Shown here: positions 22,908-32,191 of the stretch, piece by piece
How the letters are laid out: each line of letters begins with the position of its first letter
Position numbering within the stretch: the stretch's first letter is position 1
Origin: a virus
Length of the DNA stretch: 38,634 nt
Direction: 5' to 3' (one strand)
IMG/VR virus record: IMGVR_UViG_3300035156_000362
Span: 1 to 38,634 of that record
Translations under genes and position numbers: made by a program
The notes under the pieces: generated by a model
Database searches by the model: none
What the model was told of the DNA's origin: nothing
Seen by the model: the letters and a program-made list of their open reading frames with translations, nothing else

Positions 22908-23365
22908 TCGAAGACGACTCCGAACACGCCGTCATGGGCCAATAGCTTGCCCGATCGGAAGCCGTAAGCTTCGCTCCGCTCGCCGGCGCGCAGCGGCCGG
23001 CCCCGTGAGGCGCAGGCCATGCTGCGCAGGATCAGCTCCTTATCCCGGGCGGGTGTAGCCGCCCAGGCGGCGTCCTCCACGTCGATGCGGTCGGGTGCCA
23101 CGTCGCGGATAAGCCCGGAGTTTGCCAGCTGGGTAAGACCTTCAAGGCAAGCTCTCCGCGCTGCGGAGGAGAAGGTGGGTTCCGCCCGCGGCGGGTTCCC
23201 GGTCGGGGTGACAGATGGGCGCGGGAGCGGCGTCGGGGTCGGCGACGGTGGTGGCGAGACGAGGTTGCTGATCACACCGATGCCGAGAAGGAAGCCGATC
23301 GCAGGCAGCCACACACGGCCGTTGCGCGACAGGCCTGAGTACCACCGGACGAATGCATCCCACAT
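22904..23365 (-). CDS. Reverse-strand membrane-anchored protein (moron candidate)
   Basis: A 153-aa product from ATG 23363-23365. One membrane segment near residues 19-36 (VWLPAIGFLLGIGVISNLV) is followed by a Pro/Thr-rich linker (PPPSPTPTPLPRP) and a soluble domain with two Cys residues and LANSGLIRDV and EDAAWAATPARDKEL segments. I recognise no family. It interrupts the late operon on the opposite strand and meets the chaperone frame stop to stop, so it must have its own promoter. This is the usual arrangement of a gene expressed from the prophage. Exclusion of other phages or envelope modification is possible but unproven. Confidence 0.7.
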   Translation of the reverse strand: MWDAFVRWYSGLSRNGRVWLPAIGFLLGIGVISNLVSPPPSPTPTPLPRPSVTPTGNPPRAEPTFSSAARRACLEGLTQLANSGLIRDVAPDRIDVEDAAWAATPARDKELILRSMACASRGRPLRAGERSEAYGFRSGKLLAHDGVFGVVFD

Positions 23366-23409
23366 GGCGGCGCATCCTGCGCGGTCTCGATCGGAAAGGA
23401 AAGTGACGC

Positions 23410-25728
23410 ATGGCTGGAGGCTCGGGCATCACTTTAGGGTTCATGAAATATGTGCTGGGCCTGGATGGCCTCGCCTTCGAAGAGGGACTGGGGCTCGCGG
23501 AGAAGCAGCTCAAGGCTAGCCAGAAGAAGCTCGCCAAGATCGGGGACAGGATGAAAGGCGCTGGCCAGGCGCTTTCGCTCGCAGTCACCCTGCCGGTTGT
23601 CGCCTTCGCTGGCGCCGCCCTGAACGTCGCATCTGACGCTGGAGAGCTACAGTCGGCCTTCGATACCACCTTCGGCGCGATGTCGAAGGACATGAATGAG
23701 TGGGCTCGGGTGACCGGCGATGCGATGGGCCGCTCGACCACGGAGATGCAGAAAGCCGCGAACACGTTCGGCATCTTCTTCAATACCGCCGTCCCGGCCG
23801 CGAAGGCGGCGGAGATGTCGAAGACGTTCTCCAAGCTGGCGCAGGACTTGGGCAGCTTCTTCAACGTCGACACGCAGACGGCCATCGAGAAGCTGCGTTC
23901 GGGCCTTTCCGGCGAAAGCGAGCCGTTGCGCGACTTCGGCGTCTTCCTGACCGAGGCATCGGTGAAGGCGAAGGCGCTGGAGCTCGGCCTGACCGGCGTC
24001 GGCAACGAGCTGACCGAGCAGGAGAAGATCGTCGCGCGATACCAGTTGATCCTGGAGGCGACCGGCAAGGCGCAGGGCGATGTCCAGCGCACGTCCGGCA
24101 GCTTTGCCAACCAGGTGCGTGCGTCCAAGGCGGCGTTCGAGGAACTGCAGGTGACGATCGGCACCAAGCTGATCCCGGTGCTGACCCCGCTGGTGAAGAA
24201 GATCGCCGAGATGCTGAATTGGTTTGGCGGACTGTCGGAGCGAACCAAGATGACCGCTCTCACCATCGCAAGCATCGCCGCGGCAGCCGGACCGCTGGCC
24301 TTCGCATTCGGCTCGATCACCGCCAGCGTAGGAACCCTGTTGCCCCTGCTCTCGCGGCTGGGCGGCGCGTCGGGCCTGCTCGGCCTGACGGGCGCAGCCG
24401 GACCCCTGGCGCTGGTCGCGGCCGGGGCGCTGGCCGTGTACGTGGCGTATCAGCACTGGGACAAGATCGGGCCCTGGATCGATGGCGTCATCGAACGCAC
24501 GTCGGCTGCGGCTCGCGACATCAATGCCCGGCTCGCCGAAATACAGGCGGAGGCCACGGCTTTCGACAAGCAGATGGGGATCCCGGCGCCGACCGAGTTC
24601 TTCAGCGCGATCGGCAAGGAACTGCAGACTGGGTGGGAGCGGTTGGAGCGCTACGGCAAGGCCGTGCAGGACTGGGCCGATCGGTTCGATGCGGGCGCCG
24701 TGCAGGTGTGGAAGTCCTTCGAGACGATGCACGCGCGGGTGCAGGCGGCGTTCAACCGCATGGTCGGCGGCATCCGCGACTCGATCAACGGTGGCCTGCG
24801 TCAGTCTCTTCAGTGGGTGCAGGACAAGGCCAAGGCGGTCGGCGACGCGTTCTATAATCTCTACGATCGCGTGGTCGGTCACAGCTATGTGCCAGACATG
24901 GTGGACGGAATTGCGGACCACATGGCCCGGCTGGACTCGGTCATGGTGGCGCCGGCCGCGAAGGCAGCCGCGGCCGTGTCGGCAAAGTTCAAGGCGCTCG
25001 CCGAAGAGCTGCGCCCGCTGATGGATCGCCTGTTTCCCGAGGCCCGTGCGGCGCTCGATCTGAAACGCGACGCCGCCATGATCGAGGCCGGCCGCGCATC
25101 GGGCCAGCTGACACCGGATGCTGCAGATGCCGCGCGGTCACGCCTGTTCACCGGCACCAACCTGGAGGCAGTGGCGATCCCCGATTTTGCCGGCTTGGCG
25201 CACGTCTGGCAGCAGGTCGAGGAGGCGGTGTCCAAGCCGATCGAGACGGCGGCCGATCGTGCCGCAACAGCCTTCACCGACATCGCCCGGTCAGCTCTGG
25301 ACGGCGCCCGCAACGTGGTGGATGCGATCAAGGGCGGCGGGCTGCTCGACATCATGGGATCGCTGCTGGATGCGTTCACGCAGCTTGCAGGCATGGGCGC
25401 GTTCGGGTCGAAGCTGCAGACTCGGGTGCAGGCCAACACCAATTTCGGCGGCTTCCGCGCGGCGGGCGGGCCGGCCGTGCCGGGCAAATCTTATGTCGTC
25501 GGCGAGAACGGGCCGGAGTGGTTCACGCCGCGCGCAAAAGGCTTCGTGACGCCGGGCGCAAACGACAATCGCTCGACCGTGCGGATCGTGCCCTCACCCT
25601 ACTTCAGCGCGGTAGTCGACGGGCGCGCTGGCAAGGTCGTGCAGCGCGCCGCACCTGTGATCGCCGCGGGCGGCTCGGCCGATGCGCGCAGCCGGGAGGC
25701 TTTCATGCAGGATCGCAGGCTCGCATGA
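23410..25728 (+). CDS. Tail tape measure protein
   Basis: A 772-aa product from ATG 23410. Early residues form a helical region (EEGLGLAEKQLKASQKKLAKIGDRMKGAGQALS) followed by the tape-measure segment SAFDTTFGAMSKDMNEWA, GRSTTEMQKAANTFG and KLRSGLSGESEPLRDFGVFLTEA. Hydrophobic stretches around residues 280-345 are likely membrane-active parts used in DNA delivery. The C-terminus has the GGPAVPGKSYVVGENGPEWF motif common in phage tape measures. By the usual rule of about 0.15 nm per residue the tail would be near 115 nm, which is inference. Confidence 0.95.
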   Translation: MAGGSGITLGFMKYVLGLDGLAFEEGLGLAEKQLKASQKKLAKIGDRMKGAGQALSLAVTLPVVAFAGAALNVASDAGELQSAFDTTFGAMSKDMNEWARVTGDAMGRSTTEMQKAANTFGIFFNTAVPAAKAAEMSKTFSKLAQDLGSFFNVDTQTAIEKLRSGLSGESEPLRDFGVFLTEASVKAKALELGLTGVGNELTEQEKIVARYQLILEATGKAQGDVQRTSGSFANQVRASKAAFEELQVTIGTKLIPVLTPLVKKIAEMLNWFGGLSERTKMTALTIASIAAAAGPLAFAFGSITASVGTLLPLLSRLGGASGLLGLTGAAGPLALVAAGALAVYVAYQHWDKIGPWIDGVIERTSAAARDINARLAEIQAEATAFDKQMGIPAPTEFFSAIGKELQTGWERLERYGKAVQDWADRFDAGAVQVWKSFETMHARVQAAFNRMVGGIRDSINGGLRQSLQWVQDKAKAVGDAFYNLYDRVVGHSYVPDMVDGIADHMARLDSVMVAPAAKAAAAVSAKFKALAEELRPLMDRLFPEARAALDLKRDAAMIEAGRASGQLTPDAADAARSRLFTGTNLEAVAIPDFAGLAHVWQQVEEAVSKPIETAADRAATAFTDIARSALDGARNVVDAIKGGGLLDIMGSLLDAFTQLAGMGAFGSKLQTRVQANTNFGGFRAAGGPAVPGKSYVVGENGPEWFTPRAKGFVTPGANDNRSTVRIVPSPYFSAVVDGRAGKVVQRAAPVIAAGGSADARSREAFMQDRRLA

Positions 25729-26297
25729 TCGACCTGCCGCTGACGCCTGGTCCGGTCTCGATGGGCTGGCAGGTGATCGACTATGGCGGGCGCCAGACGC
25801 CCGCGCTGGGCGGGCCGGTGACGCGGGTCAATCGGCTGGGCAACCGGCTGGCGGTGGCGGTGGCGCTGCCGCCGATGCAGTCTGCGACCGGGCGACTGTG
25901 GGTATCAGCGCTCACCCAGGCGCTGACGCAAGGAGTGCGGTGGCGAGTGCGGCAACCGGACATGATCATCGGCGCGCCCGGCGCGCCGACCGTCGACGGC
26001 GCTGGCCAAGCTGGCGCGACGCTGGCGATCACCGGTGCGCAGCCGGGCTACGCGTTCCGCGTCGGCCAGATCGTCGCAGTCGGCGGTCGGCTGGCGATGC
26101 TCGCGGGCGGGATCGTCGTGGCAGCGAACGGCAAGGCGCTGTTGCCCCTGACCGCAGCGCTGCGCGCCGAGCCTGCGGGCGCGGTGGAGGTGGCGGCACC
26201 GATGATCGAAGGGTTGCTCGAGGGTGACGGGCTGCCGTGGAGCATCTCGCTCGCTCGCCATTATGGCCTCTCGTTCACGATCGCGGAGGCGCGCTGA
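25725..26297 (+). CDS. Tail tip protein, unknown family
   Basis: A 190-aa product from ATG 25725, overlapping the tape measure stop by four bases. It is beta-rich (PGPVSMGWQVIDYGGRQTPALGG, LAVAVALPPM, GYAFRVGQIVAVGGRLAML), and it ends before a TGATG junction. Genes in this position make distal tail or baseplate hub parts. I cannot name the family from sequence alone. Confidence 0.72.
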   Translation: MIDLPLTPGPVSMGWQVIDYGGRQTPALGGPVTRVNRLGNRLAVAVALPPMQSATGRLWVSALTQALTQGVRWRVRQPDMIIGAPGAPTVDGAGQAGATLAITGAQPGYAFRVGQIVAVGGRLAMLAGGIVVAANGKALLPLTAALRAEPAGAVEVAAPMIEGLLEGDGLPWSISLARHYGLSFTIAEAR

Positions 26298-26914
26298 TGG
26301 CCTTCGACACACCGTTTCTGACGCTGGTCGGGCTGCTCAAGCTGGAGCTGCCCGGCGCCACGGTGCGGCTGTGCGACGGTGGTTTCTGCGACTGGAACGG
26401 CGAGCGGTACGAGGCGGAGCATCCTGTCTGGGGCACGCTGGCGGCGATCGAGCCGGTCGAGGAGGGCGTGGGCGATCTGGCGCCGGGCGGCAAGCTGACC
26501 TTCATGCCCGCAGCCGATGCGCTAGCTGCTGCCGTATCCTCGCCAGCCTTTCAGAACGCGCGGCTGCGTGGGTGGTTGGGAGAGATGGGGAGCGATGGTA
26601 AGACCGTGACCTCAGCACGTCCGCTGTTCGACGGGTCGATCGACACGACGACGGTGCGGCTGGCGCGGGGCTCGCGGATGGTGGATGTGAGCTTCGTCTC
26701 GCGCGCCGAACGGCTGTTCCTGACCAACCAGGGCAACACGCTCAGCCCGCGGTTCCACCAATCGGTGTGGCCGGGCGAGCGCGGGTTCGACAACTGCACA
26801 GGCGTCCCGACTGCGGTCGCGTGGGGGACGGAGGGGGCGCCCGCGAATGCTCTCTCCGCGGGCTCCGGCTTCTCCGGCGGCCTCGCGAATTTCGCTCGGC
26901 TGGCAGCACAGTGA
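26297..26914 (+). CDS. Tail tip protein (minor tail L-like position)
   Basis: A 205-aa product starting at ATG 26297 in a TGATG overlap. It has LKLELPGATVRLCDGGFCDWNGERYEA, then a domain with LFDGSIDTTTVRLARG and a C-terminal segment RFHQSVWPGERGFDNCTG, whose last Cys pattern recalls the C-terminal region of lambda gpL-type minor tail proteins. The match is only by analogy and order: it precedes the NlpC/P60-like and gpJ-like genes, as gpL precedes gpK and gpJ. Confidence 0.72.
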   Translation: MAFDTPFLTLVGLLKLELPGATVRLCDGGFCDWNGERYEAEHPVWGTLAAIEPVEEGVGDLAPGGKLTFMPAADALAAAVSSPAFQNARLRGWLGEMGSDGKTVTSARPLFDGSIDTTTVRLARGSRMVDVSFVSRAERLFLTNQGNTLSPRFHQSVWPGERGFDNCTGVPTAVAWGTEGAPANALSAGSGFSGGLANFARLAAQ

Positions 26915-27330
26915 AGGATCTCGAACGCAGGCGCGTGGGCACCGAAGCGACGCTGGCGAAGTACCGGTTGCGGCCGTTCGACTGGGCGAGCGCGGCGACG
27001 TGCATCCACCTTGCGCGGTCGCAGGCGCGCAACCTGGGTCATCGTCCACCCGCCATTCCGCGCTTCCGCTCGGCGGTGGGCGCGCGGACGGCGCTTGCGG
27101 CGCAGGGACATGGCACGTTGGAGGCGCTACTCGACAGCCTGTTCCCGCGCATCGCACCGGCGGCGATGCTGCTCGGCGACCTGGCCGCGCTGCCGGGCGA
27201 AGGGCCGTTCCCGGCGATCATGATCTTCGACGGCGGGGCGAAGCTGCTTGGCTGGCACGGCGCCGACCCGAGCGGCATCAAGCCGGTCGCGCGAGCGATG
27301 GGCGAAATCGTCGGAGCGTGGCGGCTGTGA
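26911..27330 (+). CDS. DUF6950-like tail protein (NlpC/P60 position)
   Basis: A 139-aa product from GTG 26911. The LRPFDWASAATCIHLARSQA segment and GPFPAIMIFDGGAKLLGWHG match the DUF6950 family, which sits where lambda gpK (an NlpC/P60 peptidase) sits. The Cys of TCIHLA could be a nucleophile, but the second catalytic residue cannot be assigned with confidence. It may open the cell wall during entry or only serve in tail tip assembly. Coupled to genes on both sides. Confidence 0.72.
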   Translation: MKDLERRRVGTEATLAKYRLRPFDWASAATCIHLARSQARNLGHRPPAIPRFRSAVGARTALAAQGHGTLEALLDSLFPRIAPAAMLLGDLAALPGEGPFPAIMIFDGGAKLLGWHGADPSGIKPVARAMGEIVGAWRL

Positions 27331-29093
27331 GCAAGACCCTGCGCACGATCGGCGTCATCGCCGGCGCAGTGGCGCTGGTGGCTACGGGTGTGGGCGCGGT
27401 TGCGGGTGTCGGCCTGGCGGTTGCCGGGACCACGGTCGGCAGCATTGCCACCTATGCAAGTTTAGCGGCGGCGGTGGCGAGCATCGGTGCGCAGGTGACC
27501 GCCAAGAAGCCGGCGGCGAAGGGCGCGATCACGCAGCTGCTGATCGGGTCGAACCTGCCGCAGCCTTATTTGATGGGCTTCTGCTACTCGGCCGGCATCC
27601 AGGTTCACGACGTCGGATATGGCGGGACGGTCAACAAGGTCAGCAATCCGTGGCGCTTCATCGCGACCGTGCATTCGTGCTGCGGGCCGATCGACGGGCT
27701 GGTGCAGCAGCTGGCGGACTTCACACCGATCGGCGCCTATTATAGCGGTTGGCTGACGGTCGACGCGCAGCTCGGCGCCCGTCCCGAACTCGATCAAATC
27801 AAGCCGCAATTCGCGGGCGCAGGCGCGTCGCCGCCCGGCTGGGGGCCGGACTACAAGTTGTCCGGACATGCGGCGATCGGCTGGGGGCTGAAGTTCGACA
27901 AGGACGCGAAGCGTTTCTCGGGCGGTGTTCCCGCCCTCGGCGCGATCTGGCGCGGGGTGTCTGCCTATGATCCTCGGGCGGACTCGACCTTCCCCGGCGG
28001 CTCCGGTCCGCAGCGGATCGATGACGAGGCGACCTGGCCCTACACGCGCAATGCAGCACTGCACGCGGGGACTTACGCGTTCGGGCGGCACGTCAACGGG
28101 CGGCGCGTGTTCGGGGCCGATCTGGGCGAAGACGGGGTGGACTTCACCGCGGTCGCTGCCTGGGCGAATGTCTGCGACGCGAACGGCTGGACGGTCAACG
28201 GCAGCATCTTCGAGCCCGGGGACAAGTGGAACAACCTGAAGCGCATCGCCGAGTGCGGCGGTGGCGAGCCGCTGTTCATGGGCGGGCTGCTGAGCTTCTG
28301 CTGGGATGCGCCAGGCGTAGCACTCGACACGATCGATCTGGACGACTTGGCGGACGGCGAGCTGTCGGCGCCAGCGATGCGGCCGTGGAAGGACCGGCTG
28401 AACACGATCGTGCCGAAGTTCCGTTCGCCGGCGCACCGCTGGGACTTCATCGCGGTGGCGGCAGTGGCGAGCACGGCCGGCTTGGCGGCGGACGGCGAGG
28501 AGAAGGCCGACGAGCGCCAGTTCGATCTGGTCACAGACGGCGACCAGGCGACCGAGCTGGCGGGCTACATCGTCGAGAATGCGCGGGAGGCAGGGCCGTT
28601 CGTGCTGCCGTGCAAAACGCGGATGATCGAGTACCGAGCGGGCGACAAGCTCGATCTGTCGGAGGCGGTCGCGGCCGAACTGGCCGTCGCGCAGCGGCGC
28701 TGCGTGCTGGTGCAGCGCGGCGTCGATCCGGCGACCGGCATCGTCACGCTGACGCTGCGCACGGACGATCCGGCCAAGCATGCCCGCGCGCTGGGGCGCA
28801 CGACGATCATCCCACCCGTGCACCTGGCGCCCACTGCCGCAGACCTCGATATTTCGTTCACGGCCAATTCGGCGGGCGCGGACGTGGCGGCTCTAGCCTT
28901 GGCGGTGGGATCACTACCGACCGATGGAACGACCCTGATCGAGCTGCTCGAAACGACGCAGGCTTTGGTCGACGAGCAGGCGGCGTTGATCACTGATCAG
29001 CAGGCCGCGCTCGATAGCCAGCAGACCCTGATCGGCGAGCAGCAGACCGCCATCGGCGAACTGAACGATCGCGTCGCAGTCCTCGAGAACTAG
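27327..29093 (+). CDS. gpJ-like tail tip / host specificity protein
   Basis: A 588-aa product from GTG 27327. The N-terminus has two Gly/Ala-rich hydrophobic stretches (residues 7-50), then VNKVSNPWRFIATVHSCCGPIDGL and later WNNLKRIAECGGGEPLFMGGLLSF. The layout is that of the central tail hub proteins in alphaproteobacterial siphophages. The last 45 residues are a regular heptad repeat rich in Gln (DEQAALI, TDQQAAL, DSQQTLI, GEQQTAI), predicting a parallel trimeric coiled coil that would bridge to the fibre proteins encoded next. Confidence 0.82.
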   Translation: MSKTLRTIGVIAGAVALVATGVGAVAGVGLAVAGTTVGSIATYASLAAAVASIGAQVTAKKPAAKGAITQLLIGSNLPQPYLMGFCYSAGIQVHDVGYGGTVNKVSNPWRFIATVHSCCGPIDGLVQQLADFTPIGAYYSGWLTVDAQLGARPELDQIKPQFAGAGASPPGWGPDYKLSGHAAIGWGLKFDKDAKRFSGGVPALGAIWRGVSAYDPRADSTFPGGSGPQRIDDEATWPYTRNAALHAGTYAFGRHVNGRRVFGADLGEDGVDFTAVAAWANVCDANGWTVNGSIFEPGDKWNNLKRIAECGGGEPLFMGGLLSFCWDAPGVALDTIDLDDLADGELSAPAMRPWKDRLNTIVPKFRSPAHRWDFIAVAAVASTAGLAADGEEKADERQFDLVTDGDQATELAGYIVENAREAGPFVLPCKTRMIEYRAGDKLDLSEAVAAELAVAQRRCVLVQRGVDPATGIVTLTLRTDDPAKHARALGRTTIIPPVHLAPTAADLDISFTANSAGADVAALALAVGSLPTDGTTLIELLETTQALVDEQAALITDQQAALDSQQTLIGEQQTAIGELNDRVAVLEN

Positions 29094-29116
29094 CCCTCCC
29101 TTCCGGAGCACCAGAC

Positions 29117-31231
29117 ATGCAGACTGCCGCCCGCCTCGCGCTCGCCGCGTGGCGCAACGATGACGTGTACGAGATCCCGATCCGGGTGCGCGGCGTCGAC
29201 CTGACGAGTGTCGCGCTGGCGATGCAGGTGCGCCTGCGGCCGGATACGCCGGGAACAGCGCTGATCGACCTGGCGAAGGTCACCAACGGCAATCAGCAGG
29301 GCCTGCGGGTGGCGGGCATCACCACAGTCGCGGAGGTGGTTGAGAGCGACCTGCGCGTCCGGATCAACAAGTCGACGTTGCAAAGCCTCGCCTATGCGGG
29401 TGAGGTCGGCGACCCCGCGCCCTTCTCCTACGCACTGCTGATCGGTGGCCGTACCCGGCTGTACGGCGACTTCCACGTCCTGGCGCATGCCTATGGATCA
29501 GACGGCGCACCGCTGACCCGTCCGCTCGGCCTCTCCACTGTCAGCAGCGCCGCGCCGGACGGAGGCGCAACCCTGACGGTGGCGGCCGATGGCGGGGCTA
29601 CCGTGACGATCGACGGGGCCGATCTGGTATCCCCGCTCGCGACGCAGGCGCAAGCAGCCGCTGTTGCGGCCGGCCAAGCGGCCGCCGCGCTCGGCCCGCT
29701 GGCAGCGACTTTCTCGGTGAAGCCGACGGACGGCTATCTCCGGCAGTGGACCGACGCCTACGGTCGCCAGTCCGCCGGCATCACGACCGATGGCACGTTC
29801 GAAATCTTCTCCGGACGGGTGCGCTATCTGACCGTGCTCAACCCGGTATCGCTGGTCGGGACGATCATCGGCGCGGTGACCGCACGAGCGGCGCCGAGCA
29901 AGGACCTCAAGCGCATCCTCGATCCGTACGGCCGACTGGCCTTGGCGGTAGAGGATGACGGGTCCGTCATCATCGGGGCGCTTCGAGACGGCAAAGGGCG
30001 GCTCGTCACGCCCCGCATCGACGCGAACACGGCCGCGATCGCCGCCCTCCAGACGCAGGCGCTGTACCAGGCGCCGGTCCAGCGGCTGAGGCTGAAGCGC
30101 GCGCTCTACGATGCGCAGGCCCGTCAGATCATGGCTGCCGATCCGGTCACGGTGAGTGCGTTCACAACCGCCACGAGCATCTCCGGCGGTGTAGGCTATG
30201 CGAAGAACAGCCCCCGCATTCGGCTGCTGGGTGGTCCCTGGGTGGCAGGGACGGGGTTTCCCGGTGCCACGATGATGTACCAGCGCAGCGTAACCTACAA
30301 CGGTTCGACCGGCGGGGTGTCGGCCGGCAACACGGTGTTTGAGTTCCTGCTCATCGGCGACAGCTTCGAGTATTATACGCTCGGCACCGGCGGGCCGGGC
30401 AACTGGTCGCTCGAGATCGATGGCGTCGCCACCAACGATGCCGGATATCCGTCCGCGCCGAACAACACGGGCGGCGGTTACTACCACCTCGTGACCCTCC
30501 CCGTCGGCGGCGGTATCGCGCGCCGAATCCGGATAACGACGCCTGGCCGGCCCTTCGGAGGCATCAACGTCCCGGCGGGCGCCACCCTGCTCGACTCGAC
30601 GCCGGCGCGCACTTCTTCGATGGTGGTCATCGGCGATAGCATCACCGAAGGCTCGGTCGCCACGGCCATGTGGAGGCGCTGGGCGAACCAGCTCGCCTAC
30701 CAGCTCGGCATCGACAACGTCGACGTATCGGGCGTCGGCGGGTCCGGCTATCTCAACGCGCTCGGCTACAATGGCAACAATCCGAGGGCGGCCGGCTTCC
30801 CCGATTATCGTTTTCGTGAGCGCATTAATGACGTGCTTACCGCGATTAGCGGCGGCCCGCCCGATCTGCTGGTCGTGGCTGGCGGCATCAACGACAGCGC
30901 ACTCGATCCGGCCGCCGTGGGTGCGGAGGCCCTGCTCTACTTCAAGGCGCTGCGCGCGGCCGCGCCCGACATGGCGATCGTTGTTTTGGGACCGTTCTGG
31001 GGCGACGCAGCGTATCCGGCGAGCCTGCTCGCGATCCGCGACGCGATCTTCGCGGCCGCCGCGCAGGTGAAGCGTGTGGCGACCGTCGACGTCTCCGGCT
31101 GGTACGCGCGCAGCGACCGGTCGACCTGGTTCAATGGCGGCGCCAACGGCCCCCATCCGATTGATGTGGGCCATGCGGCTTACGGCCAACTCGCCGCCGC
31201 CGCCATCAGCCCCATCATCGCCGCTTTCTAG
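29117..31231 (+). CDS. Tail fibre / receptor-binding protein with C-terminal SGNH hydrolase
   Basis: A 704-aa product from ATG 29117. Residues 1-125 look like an attachment domain (IPIRVRGVDLTSVALAMQVRL). Two similar blocks follow (TDAYGRQSAGITTDGTFEI and LDPYGRLALAVEDDGSVII), a short repeat. Residues 350-500 are beta-rich. Residues 500-704 are an SGNH/GDSL hydrolase: VIGDSITEG with Ser508, a VAGGIND block and GPHPIDVGH with His680. The usual Asp three residues before that His is Asn677 here. Such domains on tail proteins remove acyl groups from surface glycans. An esterase acting on capsule or O-antigen at adsorption is inferred. Confidence 0.85.
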   Translation: MQTAARLALAAWRNDDVYEIPIRVRGVDLTSVALAMQVRLRPDTPGTALIDLAKVTNGNQQGLRVAGITTVAEVVESDLRVRINKSTLQSLAYAGEVGDPAPFSYALLIGGRTRLYGDFHVLAHAYGSDGAPLTRPLGLSTVSSAAPDGGATLTVAADGGATVTIDGADLVSPLATQAQAAAVAAGQAAAALGPLAATFSVKPTDGYLRQWTDAYGRQSAGITTDGTFEIFSGRVRYLTVLNPVSLVGTIIGAVTARAAPSKDLKRILDPYGRLALAVEDDGSVIIGALRDGKGRLVTPRIDANTAAIAALQTQALYQAPVQRLRLKRALYDAQARQIMAADPVTVSAFTTATSISGGVGYAKNSPRIRLLGGPWVAGTGFPGATMMYQRSVTYNGSTGGVSAGNTVFEFLLIGDSFEYYTLGTGGPGNWSLEIDGVATNDAGYPSAPNNTGGGYYHLVTLPVGGGIARRIRITTPGRPFGGINVPAGATLLDSTPARTSSMVVIGDSITEGSVATAMWRRWANQLAYQLGIDNVDVSGVGGSGYLNALGYNGNNPRAAGFPDYRFRERINDVLTAISGGPPDLLVVAGGINDSALDPAAVGAEALLYFKALRAAAPDMAIVVLGPFWGDAAYPASLLAIRDAIFAAAAQVKRVATVDVSGWYARSDRSTWFNGGANGPHPIDVGHAAYGQLAAAAISPIIAAF

Positions 31232-31242
31232 AGGACACCGAC

Positions 31243-32133
31243 ATGCCCCTCCCACAAACCCTGGTCGAGACGCTCCCCGCCTTCGTCAACGCGCAGCGCG
31301 ACATGCCGGTCGCGGCGAACGACCGGTCGCGCCTGGTGACGATCAGCGACGACTTCATCTTCGACGCGATGGACCCGAACGGCTATGCCGGCGGGGCGTT
31401 GCCGGCGGTGAACGCGGCGATCCCGGCGGCGGGGCTGGTCAACCTGGCGCCCGACGCGGCGCTCGGCATCCCGCGAACTGCCGCCGGGGCCGTGACCGCG
31501 ATCCCGCGCACACCTGCGCAGCTGCCACTGTTCACCGGCAAAGGCCTGCGGATTGTCCCAGGCAGCAACGACGCGCTGCTGGTTAGCAAGGGCAATGTGA
31601 CGCTCCAGCGGGTCTGCGAGCCGACGCTCGAGGGCTATGCCTCGCACCTGATGCTCGTCTTCTACAAGACGGCCACGATCGTGAACGGTAGCGCGCCCCT
31701 AGGGTTCGGGATCACCAACAGTACCGGCCAATTCGGGCGTTTCACTCAGAACGGGGGTGGCGATCTCACCTTCAATCCCGGTGCCATCGCACTGGGCGGC
31801 AGCGGCAGCGGTGCTTGGCACTGCGCAGCGACGCACATCGCATTCGACACGGGTGCCAATACGGCCACCATCCGTGGCTACATGGACGGGCTTCTTGCCG
31901 GGACCGCAACCGCGAGCATTTCGGCCAACTTCGCGATCGTCGACTATTTCGCTTGCCGTGCGAGCATCGGCGCGCAGACCAACGGCAACACTTTCAACGG
32001 CGAGATCGCGCGGGTGCGCCGGGTCTACACGACTCCCTGGCTGGCGGGGCTTTCGACTGCGGATGCGGCAGCGGCGATCGACGCGATGGTGGCGGCTGAG
32101 TTCGCCTGGAAAATGCCGCTGCTGCTCGCGTGA
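31243..32133 (+). CDS. Tail fibre protein with concanavalin-like domain
   Basis: A 296-aa product from ATG 31243. The last 180 residues are beta-strand rich (HLMLVFYKTATIV, AWHCAATHIAFDTG, IRGYMDGLLAGTATASIS, FNGEIARVRRVYTTPW) with the spacing of a LamG/concanavalin lectin-like sandwich, including the typical final G-E-I-A-R-V-R-x-Y strand. A carbohydrate-binding role at the tail tip is plausible. The N-terminal region is less conserved. It is the last structural gene. Confidence 0.75.
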   Translation: MPLPQTLVETLPAFVNAQRDMPVAANDRSRLVTISDDFIFDAMDPNGYAGGALPAVNAAIPAAGLVNLAPDAALGIPRTAAGAVTAIPRTPAQLPLFTGKGLRIVPGSNDALLVSKGNVTLQRVCEPTLEGYASHLMLVFYKTATIVNGSAPLGFGITNSTGQFGRFTQNGGGDLTFNPGAIALGGSGSGAWHCAATHIAFDTGANTATIRGYMDGLLAGTATASISANFAIVDYFACRASIGAQTNGNTFNGEIARVRRVYTTPWLAGLSTADAAAAIDAMVAAEFAWKMPLLLA

Positions 32134-32191
32134 TGTGGACAAGATGATCCGCGCTCCCAGGCCGTGCGCTTCTCGCTTTCGGAGGCTGACA

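Noticed and set aside
29498-31255. 585-codon open frame on the minus strand
   Set aside because: Mirror of the SGNH tail fibre gene; composition is Arg/Gly-rich, no family motif, and the plus strand has clear motifs.
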